Shown here: piece after piece, positions 34,679 through 43,458 of the stretch
Layout of the letters: every line of letters begins with the position of its first letter
Numbering within the stretch: position 1 is the first letter of the stretch
Source: an uncultured Candidatus Saccharibacteria bacterium
GTDB lineage: Bacteria; Patescibacteriota; Saccharimonadia; Saccharimonadales; Saccharimonadaceae
Direction of reading: 5' to 3'
Assembly: GCA_946222005.1 (NCBI GenBank)
Contig: CAMIHP010000002.1
Location: forward strand, 62,001 to 126,000
Length of the DNA: 64,000 nt
Notes under the pieces: generated by a model
The model's input: only the letters and a program-made list of their open reading frames with translations
Database searches by the model: none
Told to the model about the DNA's origin: nothing
Program-made: the position numbers and the translations under genes

Positions 34679-34833
34679 GAGCGTATTATACTATATTGGT
34701 AAATACGCGATGTGTCTTAACAGAGGTCATATACCTTGAGATCAGGGCTTCATTAAAGCATAATAGCTCAGCGATTATCCGCTATGCAGAATGAATTTTG
34801 GTTGTGGCGCGAGCAATGCATACGCAATAGAAG

Positions 34834-35667
34834 TTACTTGTGCTTGCCTGGCGAGGCTGCGCCGAGCTCGATGTGCTCTTTTTCAAACTCACGCAGGATC
34901 CGTCGCCGCATCTCGGCCGTGAGGGCCCACTGGTCGGATGGCTGGGTCTTGCCAGAGACGACAAGGCTAATCGACGATGCATTGAAGTCGCCAAGAATGT
35001 CGAAATGTGGCGGCTCGATCACTTTGCGCTGCCATTTTTCCTCGCCAGAAATTTCCTCACCAATCCGATTGATGATATCGCTGGCGGTACTAATGTTGGT
35101 GTCGGGCGCAACGGTGATGGTGAAGTACACCTTGCTATAGCCCATCGTCTTGTTGATGACATGCTGCACCACGCCGTTAGGGAAGAAGTGGACGTTGCCC
35201 TCGACGTCGCGGATCACTGTGGAGCGTACGCCGATCCGCTCGACCGTCCCGCCAAAGCCATCGATCTCGATAATATCTCCTACCCGATACTGGTTTTCGC
35301 TAATAATAAATACTCCTGAGAGAAAATCCTTAACGAGTGACTGCGCGCCAAACCCAAAGGCGACACCAATAATCCCTGCGCTCGCAAACAGTGGCGCAAG
35401 AGCTGCACTATTGAAAAAATGAGTAAAGATAGCATAGCCCGCAATCACCACCACAATAATGCGCCATACGTTAGCAAAGAGCCCGCCCAGCGTCTTGTGC
35501 CGCTTCTCGAGATCCTTCTTGGGCAACGTGCGCTGATATGTGGTAACGAAGGCATGCCGCGTCAGCCACATCACCAGACGTGGCCCCACCCAGTACAATG
35601 CAATCGCCACGATAATAATGATAATAATCTCTAGTGCAGTGATCTCGGGTGAGGTAATTGGCTTCAT
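34834..35667 (-). CDS. mscS: MscS-type mechanosensitive channel
   Basis: This 277-residue small-conductance channel opens on membrane tension to release osmolytes. Two N-terminal helices lead to the pore-lining TM3 (LFASAGIIGVAFGFGAQSLVKDFLSG), followed by the beta domain (VGDIIEIDGFGGTVERIGVRSTVIRDVEGNVHFFPNG) and the C-terminal alpha/beta domain. All family hallmarks are present. The start is leaderless (minus-strand TATACT ends 8 bases before ATG), and that -10 overlaps the -10 of the divergent tsaC gene. Confidence 0.94.
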   Translation of the reverse strand: MKPITSPEITALEIIIIIIVAIALYWVGPRLVMWLTRHAFVTTYQRTLPKKDLEKRHKTLGGLFANVWRIIVVVIAGYAIFTHFFNSAALAPLFASAGIIGVAFGFGAQSLVKDFLSGVFIISENQYRVGDIIEIDGFGGTVERIGVRSTVIRDVEGNVHFFPNGVVQHVINKTMGYSKVYFTITVAPDTNISTASDIINRIGEEISGEEKWQRKVIEPPHFDILGDFNASSISLVVSGKTQPSDQWALTAEMRRRILREFEKEHIELGAASPGKHK

Positions 35668-35675
35668 AATATGGT

Positions 35676-35683
35676 AGTATAAC
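35676..35683. promoter_or_regulatory. Overlapping divergent -10 boxes (mscS / tsaC)
   Basis: AGTATAAC reads TATACT on the minus strand (35681-35676, 8 bases from the mscS ATG) and TATAAC or TAGTAT on the plus strand, ending 4-7 bases from the GTG at 35688. The two start codons are only 20 bases apart. Confidence 0.6.
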
Positions 35684-35687
35684 AGAT

Positions 35688-36221
35688 GTGAATGATGAAT
35701 TAAACCAGCTTGTGCTTACCTTGCAGCGTGGTGGCGTGGCAGTACTCCGGACTGATACCCTGTATGGCATTGTTGCCCGGGCAGATGACGAAGCGGCAGT
35801 AGCGCAGGTGTATCGTCTTAAGCGGCGTGATAGTAATAAATCACCCATCATCCTCGTGGCCGATGCCAGCCAAACGTATGCCGATGTACCCACCTTACCG
35901 TCGCTTGATACCTCTCAGCCCACGAGTATCTTGCTCGACTCGCCCCATGCTCCGCAGTGGTTACGCCGCGCTAATGATATGCTGGCTTATCGTCAGCCGC
36001 AGCTGCCGTGGCTCCAGGCGGTCTTGCACCAGACTGGCCCGTTGATCGCCCCCAGTGCTAATCTTGAGGGGCAGCCGCCCGCCCGCACTATTGCTGAGGC
36101 TCGTGCGTATTTTGGTAATGGTGTCGATTACTATTATGATGGTGGTACTGTGCCGACTGATACGCCACCATCACGCTTGGTGCGGGTGCTATCTGATGGG
36201 GTAGTGGAGCGGCTCAGGTAA
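35688..36221 (+). CDS. tsaC: Threonylcarbamoyl-AMP synthase (YrdC/Sua5 family)
   Basis: This 177-residue YrdC-domain enzyme makes threonylcarbamoyl-AMP from Thr, bicarbonate and ATP for t6A37 of ANN-decoding tRNAs. Motifs are VLRTDTLYGIVARAD, YRLKRRDSNKSPIIL (ATP/substrate-binding) and PLIAPSANLEGQPPA. It lacks the Sua5 C-terminal domain. The only sensible start is GTG at 35688, placed for a leaderless mRNA. It is slightly shorter than E. coli TsaC (190). Confidence 0.88.
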   Translation: MNDELNQLVLTLQRGGVAVLRTDTLYGIVARADDEAAVAQVYRLKRRDSNKSPIILVADASQTYADVPTLPSLDTSQPTSILLDSPHAPQWLRRANDMLAYRQPQLPWLQAVLHQTGPLIAPSANLEGQPPARTIAEARAYFGNGVDYYYDGGTVPTDTPPSRLVRVLSDGVVERLR

Positions 36222-36412
36222 GTTATAATATCTAAGCCAAAGCCTGAGAAGCTTACCCAGTGATGTATGTATTACAACATTTTTTAGAGCGGTTCTCGCT
36301 TCTCGAGTGAAAAACATGCTAGACCAATAGTGAGTTCTCATACCTCACCCAAATAACGTGGAGCGTGGAGCCACCCGCGAAAGAGGCCGCGTGATTCAGG
36401 TATAATAGACTC

Positions 36413-37084
36413 ATGACGTATCTTGACCCTCAGCAATTTATCATCACTCGCAAACGCAAGAAATATCGCTTTGCGAAGTTCCATAACGCCACCAACTGCT
36501 ATGAGTACGATGAATGGTGCCAGGCAACACCAGAGGTGCGGCAGAGTGCGACGGTGCTCGAGGTTGGCGCTGGTACCGGGATGTTTAGTGTGGAACTAGC
36601 GGCGCAGCACCCAGATGAGGTGTTTGTGGCACTGGATGTTAAGGGTGATCGCTTGCAAAAAGGGGCGTACGCGGCGCTTGAGCGTGGCATCACCAATGTG
36701 TTGTTTGTGCGGGCTCGGGCCGATCAGATTGGCGAGCTCTTTGCTGCTCACTCACTCAAGCAGCTGTGGGTAACCTTTCCTGATCCATTCCCCAAGCGGC
36801 GCAGCGCTGGCCGGCGTCTTACTCACCCAACATTCTTGCGCCAGTACGAGCAGCTGTTGCGGCCTGGTGGCTCGCTTTTGCTCAAGCATGACGATCGTGA
36901 TTTCTTTTGCTGGAGCCTGGAGCAGCTCGTTGCCTGGCAGTGGTCGATTCGTGAACTATCTTTCGATCTCCACGAGTCGTCACTACCTGATGAATACAAG
37001 ACGCTCACCGCCTACGAACAGCGCTGGATGAGTGAGGGAAAGGCGATTGGCTGCGTGCGAGCGACGACCGGTAATGGCCAGTAG
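36413..37084 (+). CDS. trmB: tRNA (guanine-46-N7)-methyltransferase
   Basis: This 223-residue SAM-dependent enzyme makes m7G46 in tRNA. It has SAM motif I VLEVGAGTGMFSVELA, VALDVKGDR, the TrmB signature VTFPDPFPKRRSAGRRLTHP and LLRPGGSLLLKHDDRDF. TATAAT ends 6 bases before ATG (leaderless). It is a single-gene unit, convergent with the next gene 18 bases away. Confidence 0.95.
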   Translation: MTYLDPQQFIITRKRKKYRFAKFHNATNCYEYDEWCQATPEVRQSATVLEVGAGTGMFSVELAAQHPDEVFVALDVKGDRLQKGAYAALERGITNVLFVRARADQIGELFAAHSLKQLWVTFPDPFPKRRSAGRRLTHPTFLRQYEQLLRPGGSLLLKHDDRDFFCWSLEQLVAWQWSIRELSFDLHESSLPDEYKTLTAYEQRWMSEGKAIGCVRATTGNGQ

Positions 37085-37102
37085 TATCGCTCCGTGGCAA
37101 GA

Positions 37103-38407
37103 TTACATACTCACCTGACTGAGCTCTAGCATGCCGTGTTGCTGGCTCGCTAGTGCGTTATTTTTGTAGCGTTGATCATAACTAATATCTGTGCTGCACC
37201 ACTCGGGAGGGCAGAATGTTTCAGCACGTAGTGTTGCCTCGGTCTCGCGGCCACGAAACTCAACTTCAGCAGTGACGAGCTTTCCTTCAAGGTTGCCGTG
37301 GTAGATATCAAGCTCGATTGTGTGCTCGTTGCTATCAGGGTCGGTGTAGGGTACATAGTAGCGTGTTTTTTCGATGCGCTTACCCTTGGTGAGTGGCCAT
37401 AGCGAAGCAAAGGTTGCTTCATTAATAATGATATTTTGCTCATCTCGCACGACAGTACCGCCCGATTTTACCGTGAGCTCAAAACGTTGCCCATCACCAA
37501 AACGCCGGACGCGTGTCTCCGATCCATCACTGCTGTGCGCGAGATAGCCCTGACTGATGTCGATATGATCATATGAGTCAATATCTGCTGGTATCTTATC
37601 AAAATTGACTAAAAATTTACGCTCAACTTCTTTGAGCTGATTAGGACGCTCAGGGACGTGAGAACTCATCATGTCGGCAGATTTTTCTTGTGCATAGCAT
37701 GCCTCAAAATGATAAGCGAGGTTTGCATACAGCTCAGCGAGCTCAGGAAATTCTGTGCCAAATCGCTGAGTAAAGCTCTCGATGAGTTTGTCGTGCGCTG
37801 CTTGCAATTCAGCAAGATTTTTAATACCATAGTCCTCTTCGACTACCCGCACCCCTTGCCCAACAATATCCATCGCTACTGGAAGAATCTTATCGACTGC
37901 TCGTACAAAGCGTGCTTCGGGTGTGTTTTGTGCTTCATAGCGCTCTAGCCCCTGACGCATAACGGGCGGAAGACGCTGTAATAATGTGTGAGCTGCTTGC
38001 TGCTCGTTTTGTTGTTTGATGGAAAGTTGCACAGGGGTAAGGTCGAATGTTGCGACATCGCCAGTGGCAATCTCGAGCAGCTCGTGGACAGTTGCAAATT
38101 GCTGCACCGTATCATTATCCAACCGCGGATAGAGACAGGCACGTAATTCTGGCGCAAGGGCGGCAAGCGACCAACTATGCTCTGCGTCATTCTCGCGCTC
38201 GCCACCGGGCCGACGTGGCACGCGCACTACATCGGCCAAATCACAGCTTATCTCCATACTCTGCAGTGCAATATGGCACAGCTGACTTTGGACTGGTGAT
38301 GGTGTGATACCTCGTTCGTGTGACGTGTGTAGTGGATAATTGTGTTCTGGCAGCGAAGTTGTTGACGTGTGACTATAGTGGTGACTATTGTATGGCAGGT
38401 TATTCAT
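37103..38407 (-). CDS. HD-hydrolase / CYTH triphosphatase fusion protein
   Basis: This 434-residue two-domain protein has an HD-fold region at ~45-235 with DAEHS (His77) and VHELLEIATGD, as in YfbR-type 5'-deoxynucleotidases, but with His-Glu (108-109) instead of His-Asp; a later Asp is in AVDKILP. A CYTH domain spans ~258-425 with EVERKFLV (ExExK at 260-264), QGYLA, TRVRRFGDGQRFELTVK, KRIEKTRYYVPY and ELDIYHG strands, as in triphosphate-tunnel enzymes. The CYTH part should hydrolyse or bind triphosphates, and the HD part nucleotide monophosphates. I know no well-characterised protein with this exact fusion. It is transcribed alone. Confidence 0.84.
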   Translation of the reverse strand: MNNLPYNSHHYSHTSTTSLPEHNYPLHTSHERGITPSPVQSQLCHIALQSMEISCDLADVVRVPRRPGGERENDAEHSWSLAALAPELRACLYPRLDNDTVQQFATVHELLEIATGDVATFDLTPVQLSIKQQNEQQAAHTLLQRLPPVMRQGLERYEAQNTPEARFVRAVDKILPVAMDIVGQGVRVVEEDYGIKNLAELQAAHDKLIESFTQRFGTEFPELAELYANLAYHFEACYAQEKSADMMSSHVPERPNQLKEVERKFLVNFDKIPADIDSYDHIDISQGYLAHSSDGSETRVRRFGDGQRFELTVKSGGTVVRDEQNIIINEATFASLWPLTKGKRIEKTRYYVPYTDPDSNEHTIELDIYHGNLEGKLVTAEVEFRGRETEATLRAETFCPPEWCSTDISYDQRYKNNALASQQHGMLELSQVSM

Positions 38408-38464
38408 ATCACTACCATAGCGTGCTATAGTAAATATGGATAGATAGGATAATTTGAGTCAAAT

Positions 38465-39142
38465 ATGTTTGAGCAAGATACGATTAATCACCACATCCAA
38501 AGGCGTATCCTCAGTGTGTTATGCTACCGCAAGGTGGCTCGCTTTCGTGATCTGCGCCCGCCGCGGGTGGATACCAATCTCTTTAGCTATCACCTCAAGG
38601 TACTGCTCCAGCACCAGCTTGTCCAAAAGGTGCCGGGTGGCTATAGCCTAGCGCCGCGTGGTTTGGTGTATGTCGATCGGGTGAGCACAGACACTATGCT
38701 GGTTCGGACCCAGCCCAAGATCGTAACCATGCTGGTGGTGCAAAATAGCAATGGAGACGTCTTGCTGCAGCAGCGCACCAAACAGCCCTACATCGATACC
38801 TGGACGCTCCCTTACGGCAAGCTCCATATCGATGATAGATCTATCCAAGCGGCGGCTCAACGCGAAGCAGCGGAGAAGCTTGGCATTGTGGATCTCGCGC
38901 TACAGCATGCGGGCGAATGCTATATTCGTGTTTGGGCAGACAAAGCGATTCTCTCAACCACGCTTACTCATGTGTTTTATGGAGTGACTGATGATATCAC
39001 TCCGCACGAACGGCTCGTCTGGGCGCGCCCACACAAACTGGCGCAGTACGTGCTTGCGCCAGCAGTGGAGCAGATTGTAGCGCGGGTGTTCTTTCGTGAT
39101 CCGTATTTTTTTGAGGAATTTGACGACGTTTTAGATCAATAA
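38465..39142 (+). CDS. Winged-helix/NUDIX regulator-like protein
   Basis: This 225-residue protein has an N-terminal winged helix (~5-65: RRILSVLCYRKVARFRDLR, FSYHLKVLLQHQLVQKVPGGY) followed by a NUDIX fold (~85-200). Its box, GKLHIDD...REAAEKLGI, has the catalytic Glu positions replaced (E to D, EE to EK). HTH plus a catalytically damaged NUDIX is the design of ligand-sensing repressors such as NrtR, here with the domain order reversed. It may sense a nucleotide-sugar or ADP-ribose. mazG follows after 12 bases, probably in the same operon. Confidence 0.8.
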   Translation: MFEQDTINHHIQRRILSVLCYRKVARFRDLRPPRVDTNLFSYHLKVLLQHQLVQKVPGGYSLAPRGLVYVDRVSTDTMLVRTQPKIVTMLVVQNSNGDVLLQQRTKQPYIDTWTLPYGKLHIDDRSIQAAAQREAAEKLGIVDLALQHAGECYIRVWADKAILSTTLTHVFYGVTDDITPHERLVWARPHKLAQYVLAPAVEQIVARVFFRDPYFFEEFDDVLDQ

Positions 39143-39154
39143 CAAGGAGGATAT

Positions 39155-39496
39155 ATGAAGATCGACGACTACGCACAGCAAGCAATCACTACCCTGAGCA
39201 GTGACTATGCCTACGGTGATGCCAATGCCCAGCTGATGGGTATGGTGCTGGGACTAGGCGGCGAATCGGGCGAGGTGCTCGAGAAGTTCAAGAAGCTACT
39301 GCGCGACCAGAAGGGTGAGATAACAGAGTTAGATAAGCAAGCGATTATCAAAGAGCTGGGCGATATCTTGTGGTATGTAACGGCAGTGGCGCACCTGCTT
39401 GGTTCGAGTCTTGAGGAGGTTGCTCAGCGCAACAACGCCAAACTGGCGAGCCGCCAGCAGCGCGGTCAGCTGCGGGGTAGTGGGGATGATCGGTAG
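39155..39496 (+). CDS. MazG-type NTP pyrophosphohydrolase
   Basis: This 113-residue all-alpha enzyme has GLGGESGEVLEKFKK and KELGDILWYVTAVAHLLG, the EExxE...ExxD metal-binding set of MazG/dUTPase-like proteins, which hydrolyse (d)NTPs or damaged nucleotides to monophosphate and PPi. It has SD AAGGAGG 6 bases before ATG. It lies downstream of the NUDIX regulator, which fits a nucleotide-sanitation unit. Confidence 0.9.
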   Translation: MKIDDYAQQAITTLSSDYAYGDANAQLMGMVLGLGGESGEVLEKFKKLLRDQKGEITELDKQAIIKELGDILWYVTAVAHLLGSSLEEVAQRNNAKLASRQQRGQLRGSGDDR

Positions 39497-39613
39497 ATTG
39501 CGTATGGTTTGATGATGCTATAATCCATCACAGTTACCACACAGGAACTAACAGTAGGCGAATACTTGTCAATGATTCAGCTGCGACAGGTGTAGATAGC
39601 TTGAGGTAGGCAC

Positions 39614-40876
39614 TTACCCCTCTTGCGCGAGCCGCTGTCGTACCCAGCCATCAATCGTGCCTGCGCCCATGCAGAGCACAAGCTTGCCCTCGGCACGGGC
39701 AGTTTGGATAGCGTGCCACAAGGTATCATCTAGCTCGGCATAGTAAACGCTGCTACGGTTTGTTAGTTGCTCGGTCAGTTGCTGTGGAGTGAGAATAGGC
39801 AAGGCTGGGTCTTCGCGGCTAAGGTAGGTTGGCAGCCAATAGATTTGCTCGGCGCGCTCCATACAGTCGGTGTATTGTTGACGGATCTCATGCTGGCGGA
39901 CGTTTTGATGTGGCTGATACACCAGCACAACGTGGTCGGACAATTCTCGTGCCATTTGCAATGTTGCGGCGATTTCTACCGGGTGGTGGCCATAATCGCT
40001 ATACAGCCCAGGCCCAAGCCGCTCAAAGCGTCGCTGCACTCCCGGGAAGGTATTGATAGCCGCTCGAATATGCTCGGGTGAGCCAAGCCTGAGCTGCTTG
40101 CATGCCGTTGCCACGAGTGTTGCGTTTGCTCGGTTGTGGGCCCCTGCGAGGGTAAATTGCTGTACATCTTCATCTTCCAAGACACGCGCCCGCCGCCGTG
40201 GTGGCACAACGCCTGCATCGGCATCGCGCTGCCACATGATAGTATATTCGCTCTGCTCAAGGAAGCGGCTAAAGGCATCAGTGTAATCCTGCTTGGTAGG
40301 ATAGGTGTCTGGGTGGTCGTAGTCAACAGAGGTCAGCAGCGTGAGATGAGGGTGGAACTGCAAAAAGTTGCGGTCAAACTCATCACACTCATACACAAAG
40401 TAGCGACTACCTGGCACATAATGCCCACTGGGGCCAAAACTCAATGTTGTACCCACCGAGTAACTTACTGGCTCGCCCAGCTGGCGCAGTGCCCACACCA
40501 TCAGGCCAGTTGTCGTCGTCTTGCCGTGGGTGCCAGCGATGGCGATGAGCTGGAGGTCTTTTTCGTTGATGAGATAAGTGAGGAGCTCATCGCGCTTAGC
40601 AGTGTAGATGCCAAGTCGGTGCGCCAAGACGAGCTCGGGATGATCGGGCGGCAAAGCTGCAGTATAGATAAACCAATCAATAGGGATTTGCTTGTGGCGA
40701 TAGGCCAGGTATTCGCCTGTTTGGTCTTGTGAGACGGAAATGCCACGCTGCTCAAGTTCTTGTGTTTCAAGCCCAATGTGGCTATCTGAGCCAAGCACAC
40801 GGTGCCCTGCGTCGTGCGCCAACTCAGCCAGCGGCCCCAGGCCCACGCCGCCGATTCCAGAGAAGTAGATATTCAT
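39614..40876 (-). CDS. murC: UDP-N-acetylmuramate-alanine ligase family
   Basis: This 420-residue Mur ligase has N-terminal Rossmann IYFSGIGGVGLGPLA, central ATP-binding AIAGTHGKTTTTGLM, ECDEFDRNFLQF and HNRANATL, and a C-terminal domain with YGHHPVEI and YQPHQNVR, as in MurC. It adds L-Ala to UDP-MurNAc in the cytoplasm. It is shorter than E. coli MurC (491), and an Mpl-like role cannot be excluded. The start is ATG 40876: TACAAT ends 7 bases upstream and GGAAGG lies between. The longer frame to 40960 lacks support. Confidence 0.9.
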   Translation of the reverse strand: MNIYFSGIGGVGLGPLAELAHDAGHRVLGSDSHIGLETQELEQRGISVSQDQTGEYLAYRHKQIPIDWFIYTAALPPDHPELVLAHRLGIYTAKRDELLTYLINEKDLQLIAIAGTHGKTTTTGLMVWALRQLGEPVSYSVGTTLSFGPSGHYVPGSRYFVYECDEFDRNFLQFHPHLTLLTSVDYDHPDTYPTKQDYTDAFSRFLEQSEYTIMWQRDADAGVVPPRRRARVLEDEDVQQFTLAGAHNRANATLVATACKQLRLGSPEHIRAAINTFPGVQRRFERLGPGLYSDYGHHPVEIAATLQMARELSDHVVLVYQPHQNVRQHEIRQQYTDCMERAEQIYWLPTYLSREDPALPILTPQQLTEQLTNRSSVYYAELDDTLWHAIQTARAEGKLVLCMGAGTIDGWVRQRLAQEG

Positions 40877-41019
40877 ACCTTCCATTGTACCGCCTCTGGC
40901 ACAAAACCACCAGAGGTAGCCAAGGAGTGCGATCGCTCCACCTCGCGCTACTGGGTTCAATATTGAGGTTATGCTATACTAGAGCCAAAGCATAAGTGGG
41001 CATACGTAGGGTACATAGC

Positions 41020-41655
41020 ATGGCAAACAAACAGCAAGTCAAGCGGTCGATGAAGCGACTCCGGCGCATCAAGATGTGGCACTTGGTGCTACTACTTATG
41101 GTGCTGCTTGTGCTGTCTGCCACTTTTTTGCGGCTCAATAATGTGGGGATGACCGAGCGGCGGCGGGCAGTTCTCTCGGCAGATAAGGCGGGCAATATGG
41201 AGCAGATCCGCCAGCGCATCGCCGACCTCCAGCAGTATTCCTCTGCCCATATGAATGCCGATACTGGCCCAATTTACCTACAAGAGCAGTACAATCGCGA
41301 CGCTAAGGCTGCGCTCAACGCCTCGATGAGCACCACCAACCGCGCCGGCCAAACCGCCAACGCCAAGGCCGATGCAGTGTGTAAGCCACGCTTCCATAGC
41401 TGGTCGATCGACTATGTGCGCTGTGTCTACGAAGAGCTGGGCAAGCTCAGTAGTACCAATGCTAGCCTTCAGACCGCCAAAATGCCCGACACCAGTCTCT
41501 ACCACTACAACTTTAGTGCACCACTATGGTCACCCGACTTTGCCGGCTGGACGATTCTCCTCACTGGCGTGGTCATCTCAGCCATTCTTGGGCGTATTGT
41601 GGGGATGATTATTTTGCGGATTATGCTGCGCATTCAGTATCGAGCAGCAAAATAA
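41020..41655 (+). CDS. Two-helix membrane protein of unknown function
   Basis: This 211-residue protein has a basic N-terminus, one helix (WHLVLLLMVLLVLSATFL, ~19-36), a ~125-residue external helical domain with two cysteines (CKPRFHSWSIDYVRCVYEEL) likely disulfide-bonded, and a second C-terminal helix (WTILLTGVVISAILGRIVG). An extended -10 TGCTATACT lies at 40970-40977. ATG 41020 has TAGGG upstream; GTG 40996 is an alternative. No family recognised. Confidence 0.72.
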   Translation: MANKQQVKRSMKRLRRIKMWHLVLLLMVLLVLSATFLRLNNVGMTERRRAVLSADKAGNMEQIRQRIADLQQYSSAHMNADTGPIYLQEQYNRDAKAALNASMSTTNRAGQTANAKADAVCKPRFHSWSIDYVRCVYEELGKLSSTNASLQTAKMPDTSLYHYNFSAPLWSPDFAGWTILLTGVVISAILGRIVGMIILRIMLRIQYRAAK

Positions 41656-41873
41656 ATAGCCAAAAAATAAAAAACTACAACATAATTTACAACACGTACA
41701 ACACGCATGATGGTCTTGAGCGGGCGTTCGCTCGGTGCTCCATAAAATTTATGCTTGACCCCTGTTTATCGTACAAAAATAGTACCAACATCTATCATAC
41801 ATAATAACCATAAGCAGAAAGCAAAATCGCTTACCCTTGGCCGTCATCTCTGTAAAAAATCGCCGCCAAAGTG

Positions 41874-41902
41874 TTGACATCCATTTTATGAGCATGTAGG
41901 CT
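41874..41902 (+). promoter_or_regulatory. Sigma-70-type promoter
   Basis: TTGACA (41874-41879), a 17-base spacer, then TAGGCT (41897-41902) drive the small basic protein gene at 41934, which has SD GGAGGAG. Confidence 0.75.
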
Positions 41903-41933
41903 AGGTTTTGTAAGATCAAATAGGAGGAGCACT

Positions 41934-42182
41934 ATGGCTTACAAATATACTAGTTCGAATGGTACTACATACTACTTGCACACGCAAAAAGATGCGGTAT
42001 TGCGCGGTGGCGTAAAGCGGACGATTTACTACTTTTGCAAATCACCAAACAACGGCAAGGGTGAGCCGTGTGACATGCCTGAGGGCTACTATGTGAAGGA
42101 GCACTCGCGCAACAAATTCCCCTTTGCTGCCAAGAAAGACGCGGCAAAGCCCACCAAAAAGGCTGCTAAAGCAACCAAATAA
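41934..42182 (+). CDS. Small basic protein with lysine/alanine-rich tail
   Basis: This 82-residue protein has a compact N-terminal part (~1-62) with YYLHTQKDAVLRGGVKRTIYYF and PEGYYVKEHSRNKFPFAAKK, two cysteines, and a C-terminal KPTKKAAKATK tail like those of histone-like or ribosome-associated proteins. Strong promoter, strong SD and a strong terminator indicate high expression as a monocistronic unit. The domain is unassigned by me; nucleic-acid binding is a guess based on charge. Confidence 0.85.
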   Translation: MAYKYTSSNGTTYYLHTQKDAVLRGGVKRTIYYFCKSPNNGKGEPCDMPEGYYVKEHSRNKFPFAAKKDAAKPTKKAAKATK

Positions 42183-42202
42183 CCCGGACACGTGTATATA
42201 GA

Positions 42203-42237
42203 AAAAAAGACCTTTCTGTAACAGAAGGGTCTTTTTT
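42203..42237 (+). terminator. Strong Rho-independent terminator
   Basis: A 16-bp stem with one G-T wobble, AAAAAAGACCTTTCTG / CAGAAGGGTCTTTTTT, with loop TAA and a T6 run. Confidence 0.95.
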
Positions 42238-42239
42238 GT

Positions 42240-42573
42240 TGACTTAGTGTAAGAGAGGGCTGCAAAGCAAGTGGAGTATGAGATGAAGTAAGCCGTGAGC
42301 CTATACCGTATGACGATAAACTAAGTTTCGTATGGAGAGGCACGCTCTCGCACCACTCAGAGCGCTAGAGAGCGATGTTTGGCATGAATTGTGGCTTTTC
42401 TCTCATTTTGTACCTCTCGCAGCGAGAGGGGTATGAGAGGGGGTGTGAGCAAGGCAAAGGCACTTGTAGAACTGGATGCTGGTGGCGCTGCGTACTGAGA
42501 GGTAAATAATTTTATACCGTTTGCATATACTAAAAACACGCCACTATGGGCGTGCTATGACTAATCTTTGCAA
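42240..42573. other. Intergenic stretch before tRNA
   Basis: 334 bases. It contains short CGCTCTC/GAGAGCG inverted repeats around 42345-42378 and CTCTCGCAGCGAGAG at 42414-42428, but no gene I can support. Confidence 0.45.
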
Positions 42574-42649
42574 TGGTGGGGGCGGCTGGACTTGAACCAG
42601 CGGCCAACAGGTTATGAGCCCGCTGCTCTGACCACTGAGCTACGCCCCC
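42574..42649 (-). tRNA. tRNA with CAT anticodon (elongator Met or Ile2)
   Basis: The full cloverleaf is readable on the minus strand: acceptor GGGGGCG/CGCCCCC, D-stem GCTC/GAGC, anticodon loop CTCATAA, T-arm GCTGG-TTCAAGT-CCAGC, discriminator A and encoded CCA. The perfect G1-C72 pair excludes an initiator. Whether C34 stays C (Met) or becomes lysidine (Ile2) cannot be told from the gene; TilS is encoded 4 kb away. Confidence 0.93.
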
Positions 42650-42693
42650 AGATCCACTTGCCACATTATACCGTATTGTTGGTGTATATGCTA

Positions 42694-43320
42694 CTAGTAG
42701 TCGAGCTTCTTAGGGGTTTTTGGTAGATTTGGACGCACTACATATTCTCCAGCGGCGGCATCCTGGGGGCTGAAAAATCTTTCTCGTGCGCTTCGCTCTG
42801 GCCTATTGCTGTGCTGAGCGGCGGTTTGGGATGGGTGAGTGGTTTTAGCGGCATCACGTACTTTTCGGCGGTATGCAACGATTGCATAGAATTGCTCCGT
42901 CGCCTCAGTGCGGCACTTTTCATATTCTTGTGGTGACATGCCAAAAAGATGGTTGGCAATGGCGTGATCAAGCTCTTGCCAAGCATTGATAAGTTTGGGG
43001 GTAGAATGACGAGTGCGTTTGCGCTCAAGCGCATTAACAGAGCGTTGTCGAGTAAGGAGATCATCAAATGTAGGCCTCTTTGGCTGCGTTTCAGGAGTAG
43101 AGCTGCCTGTGGCATGAGTGTTGGGATGTATTGCGGGTATAGGCTCGGTTTGTTCATGATCGGCCGGATGAGAGATAACGCTATCATCACTAAATAGCTC
43201 ACCCTGTACTGCCATCTGACCTACCATGTATGTGGCAACACTAACCACCGTTTCTGGTGACATTGAAGGCTCTAGACTGCGTTGCCGAGCAGCCTCTTGA
43301 TAAGGTGTTTTGTGTTTCAT
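42694..43320 (-). CDS. Hypothetical soluble protein
   Basis: This 208-residue protein has a polar, low-complexity N-terminal half and a helical core (~105-160: NAWQELDHAIANHLFGMSPQEYEKCRTEATEQFY). The tail is basic and Pro-rich. No membrane segment or known domain is visible. I start at ATG 43320 with TATAAC ending 9 bases upstream; the longer reading to 43380 adds a Cys-rich stretch with no start signals. It is divergent from the ftsB-like gene. Confidence 0.68.
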   Translation of the reverse strand: MKHKTPYQEAARQRSLEPSMSPETVVSVATYMVGQMAVQGELFSDDSVISHPADHEQTEPIPAIHPNTHATGSSTPETQPKRPTFDDLLTRQRSVNALERKRTRHSTPKLINAWQELDHAIANHLFGMSPQEYEKCRTEATEQFYAIVAYRRKVRDAAKTTHPSQTAAQHSNRPERSARERFFSPQDAAAGEYVVRPNLPKTPKKLDY

Positions 43321-43458
43321 CTTGCATTGGTTATAGCACAGAGGTCGACACCTGGCAAGTCTATGAGCGATTTTTGACAAAAATTGTGGTGCACAGCGTG
43401 TTTTTTACTAGCCGCAGCTTTTGCAGTAACTACGCGGTCTACGGTATAATAGAAGCCT

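Noticed and set aside
40136..40732. 198-codon plus-strand ORF
   Set aside because: Antisense to murC, no recognisable domain.
42345..42430. Inverted GAGAG/CTCTC repeats as an attachment site or RNA
   Set aside because: Low-complexity purine/pyrimidine runs without matching partner copies or a clear fold.
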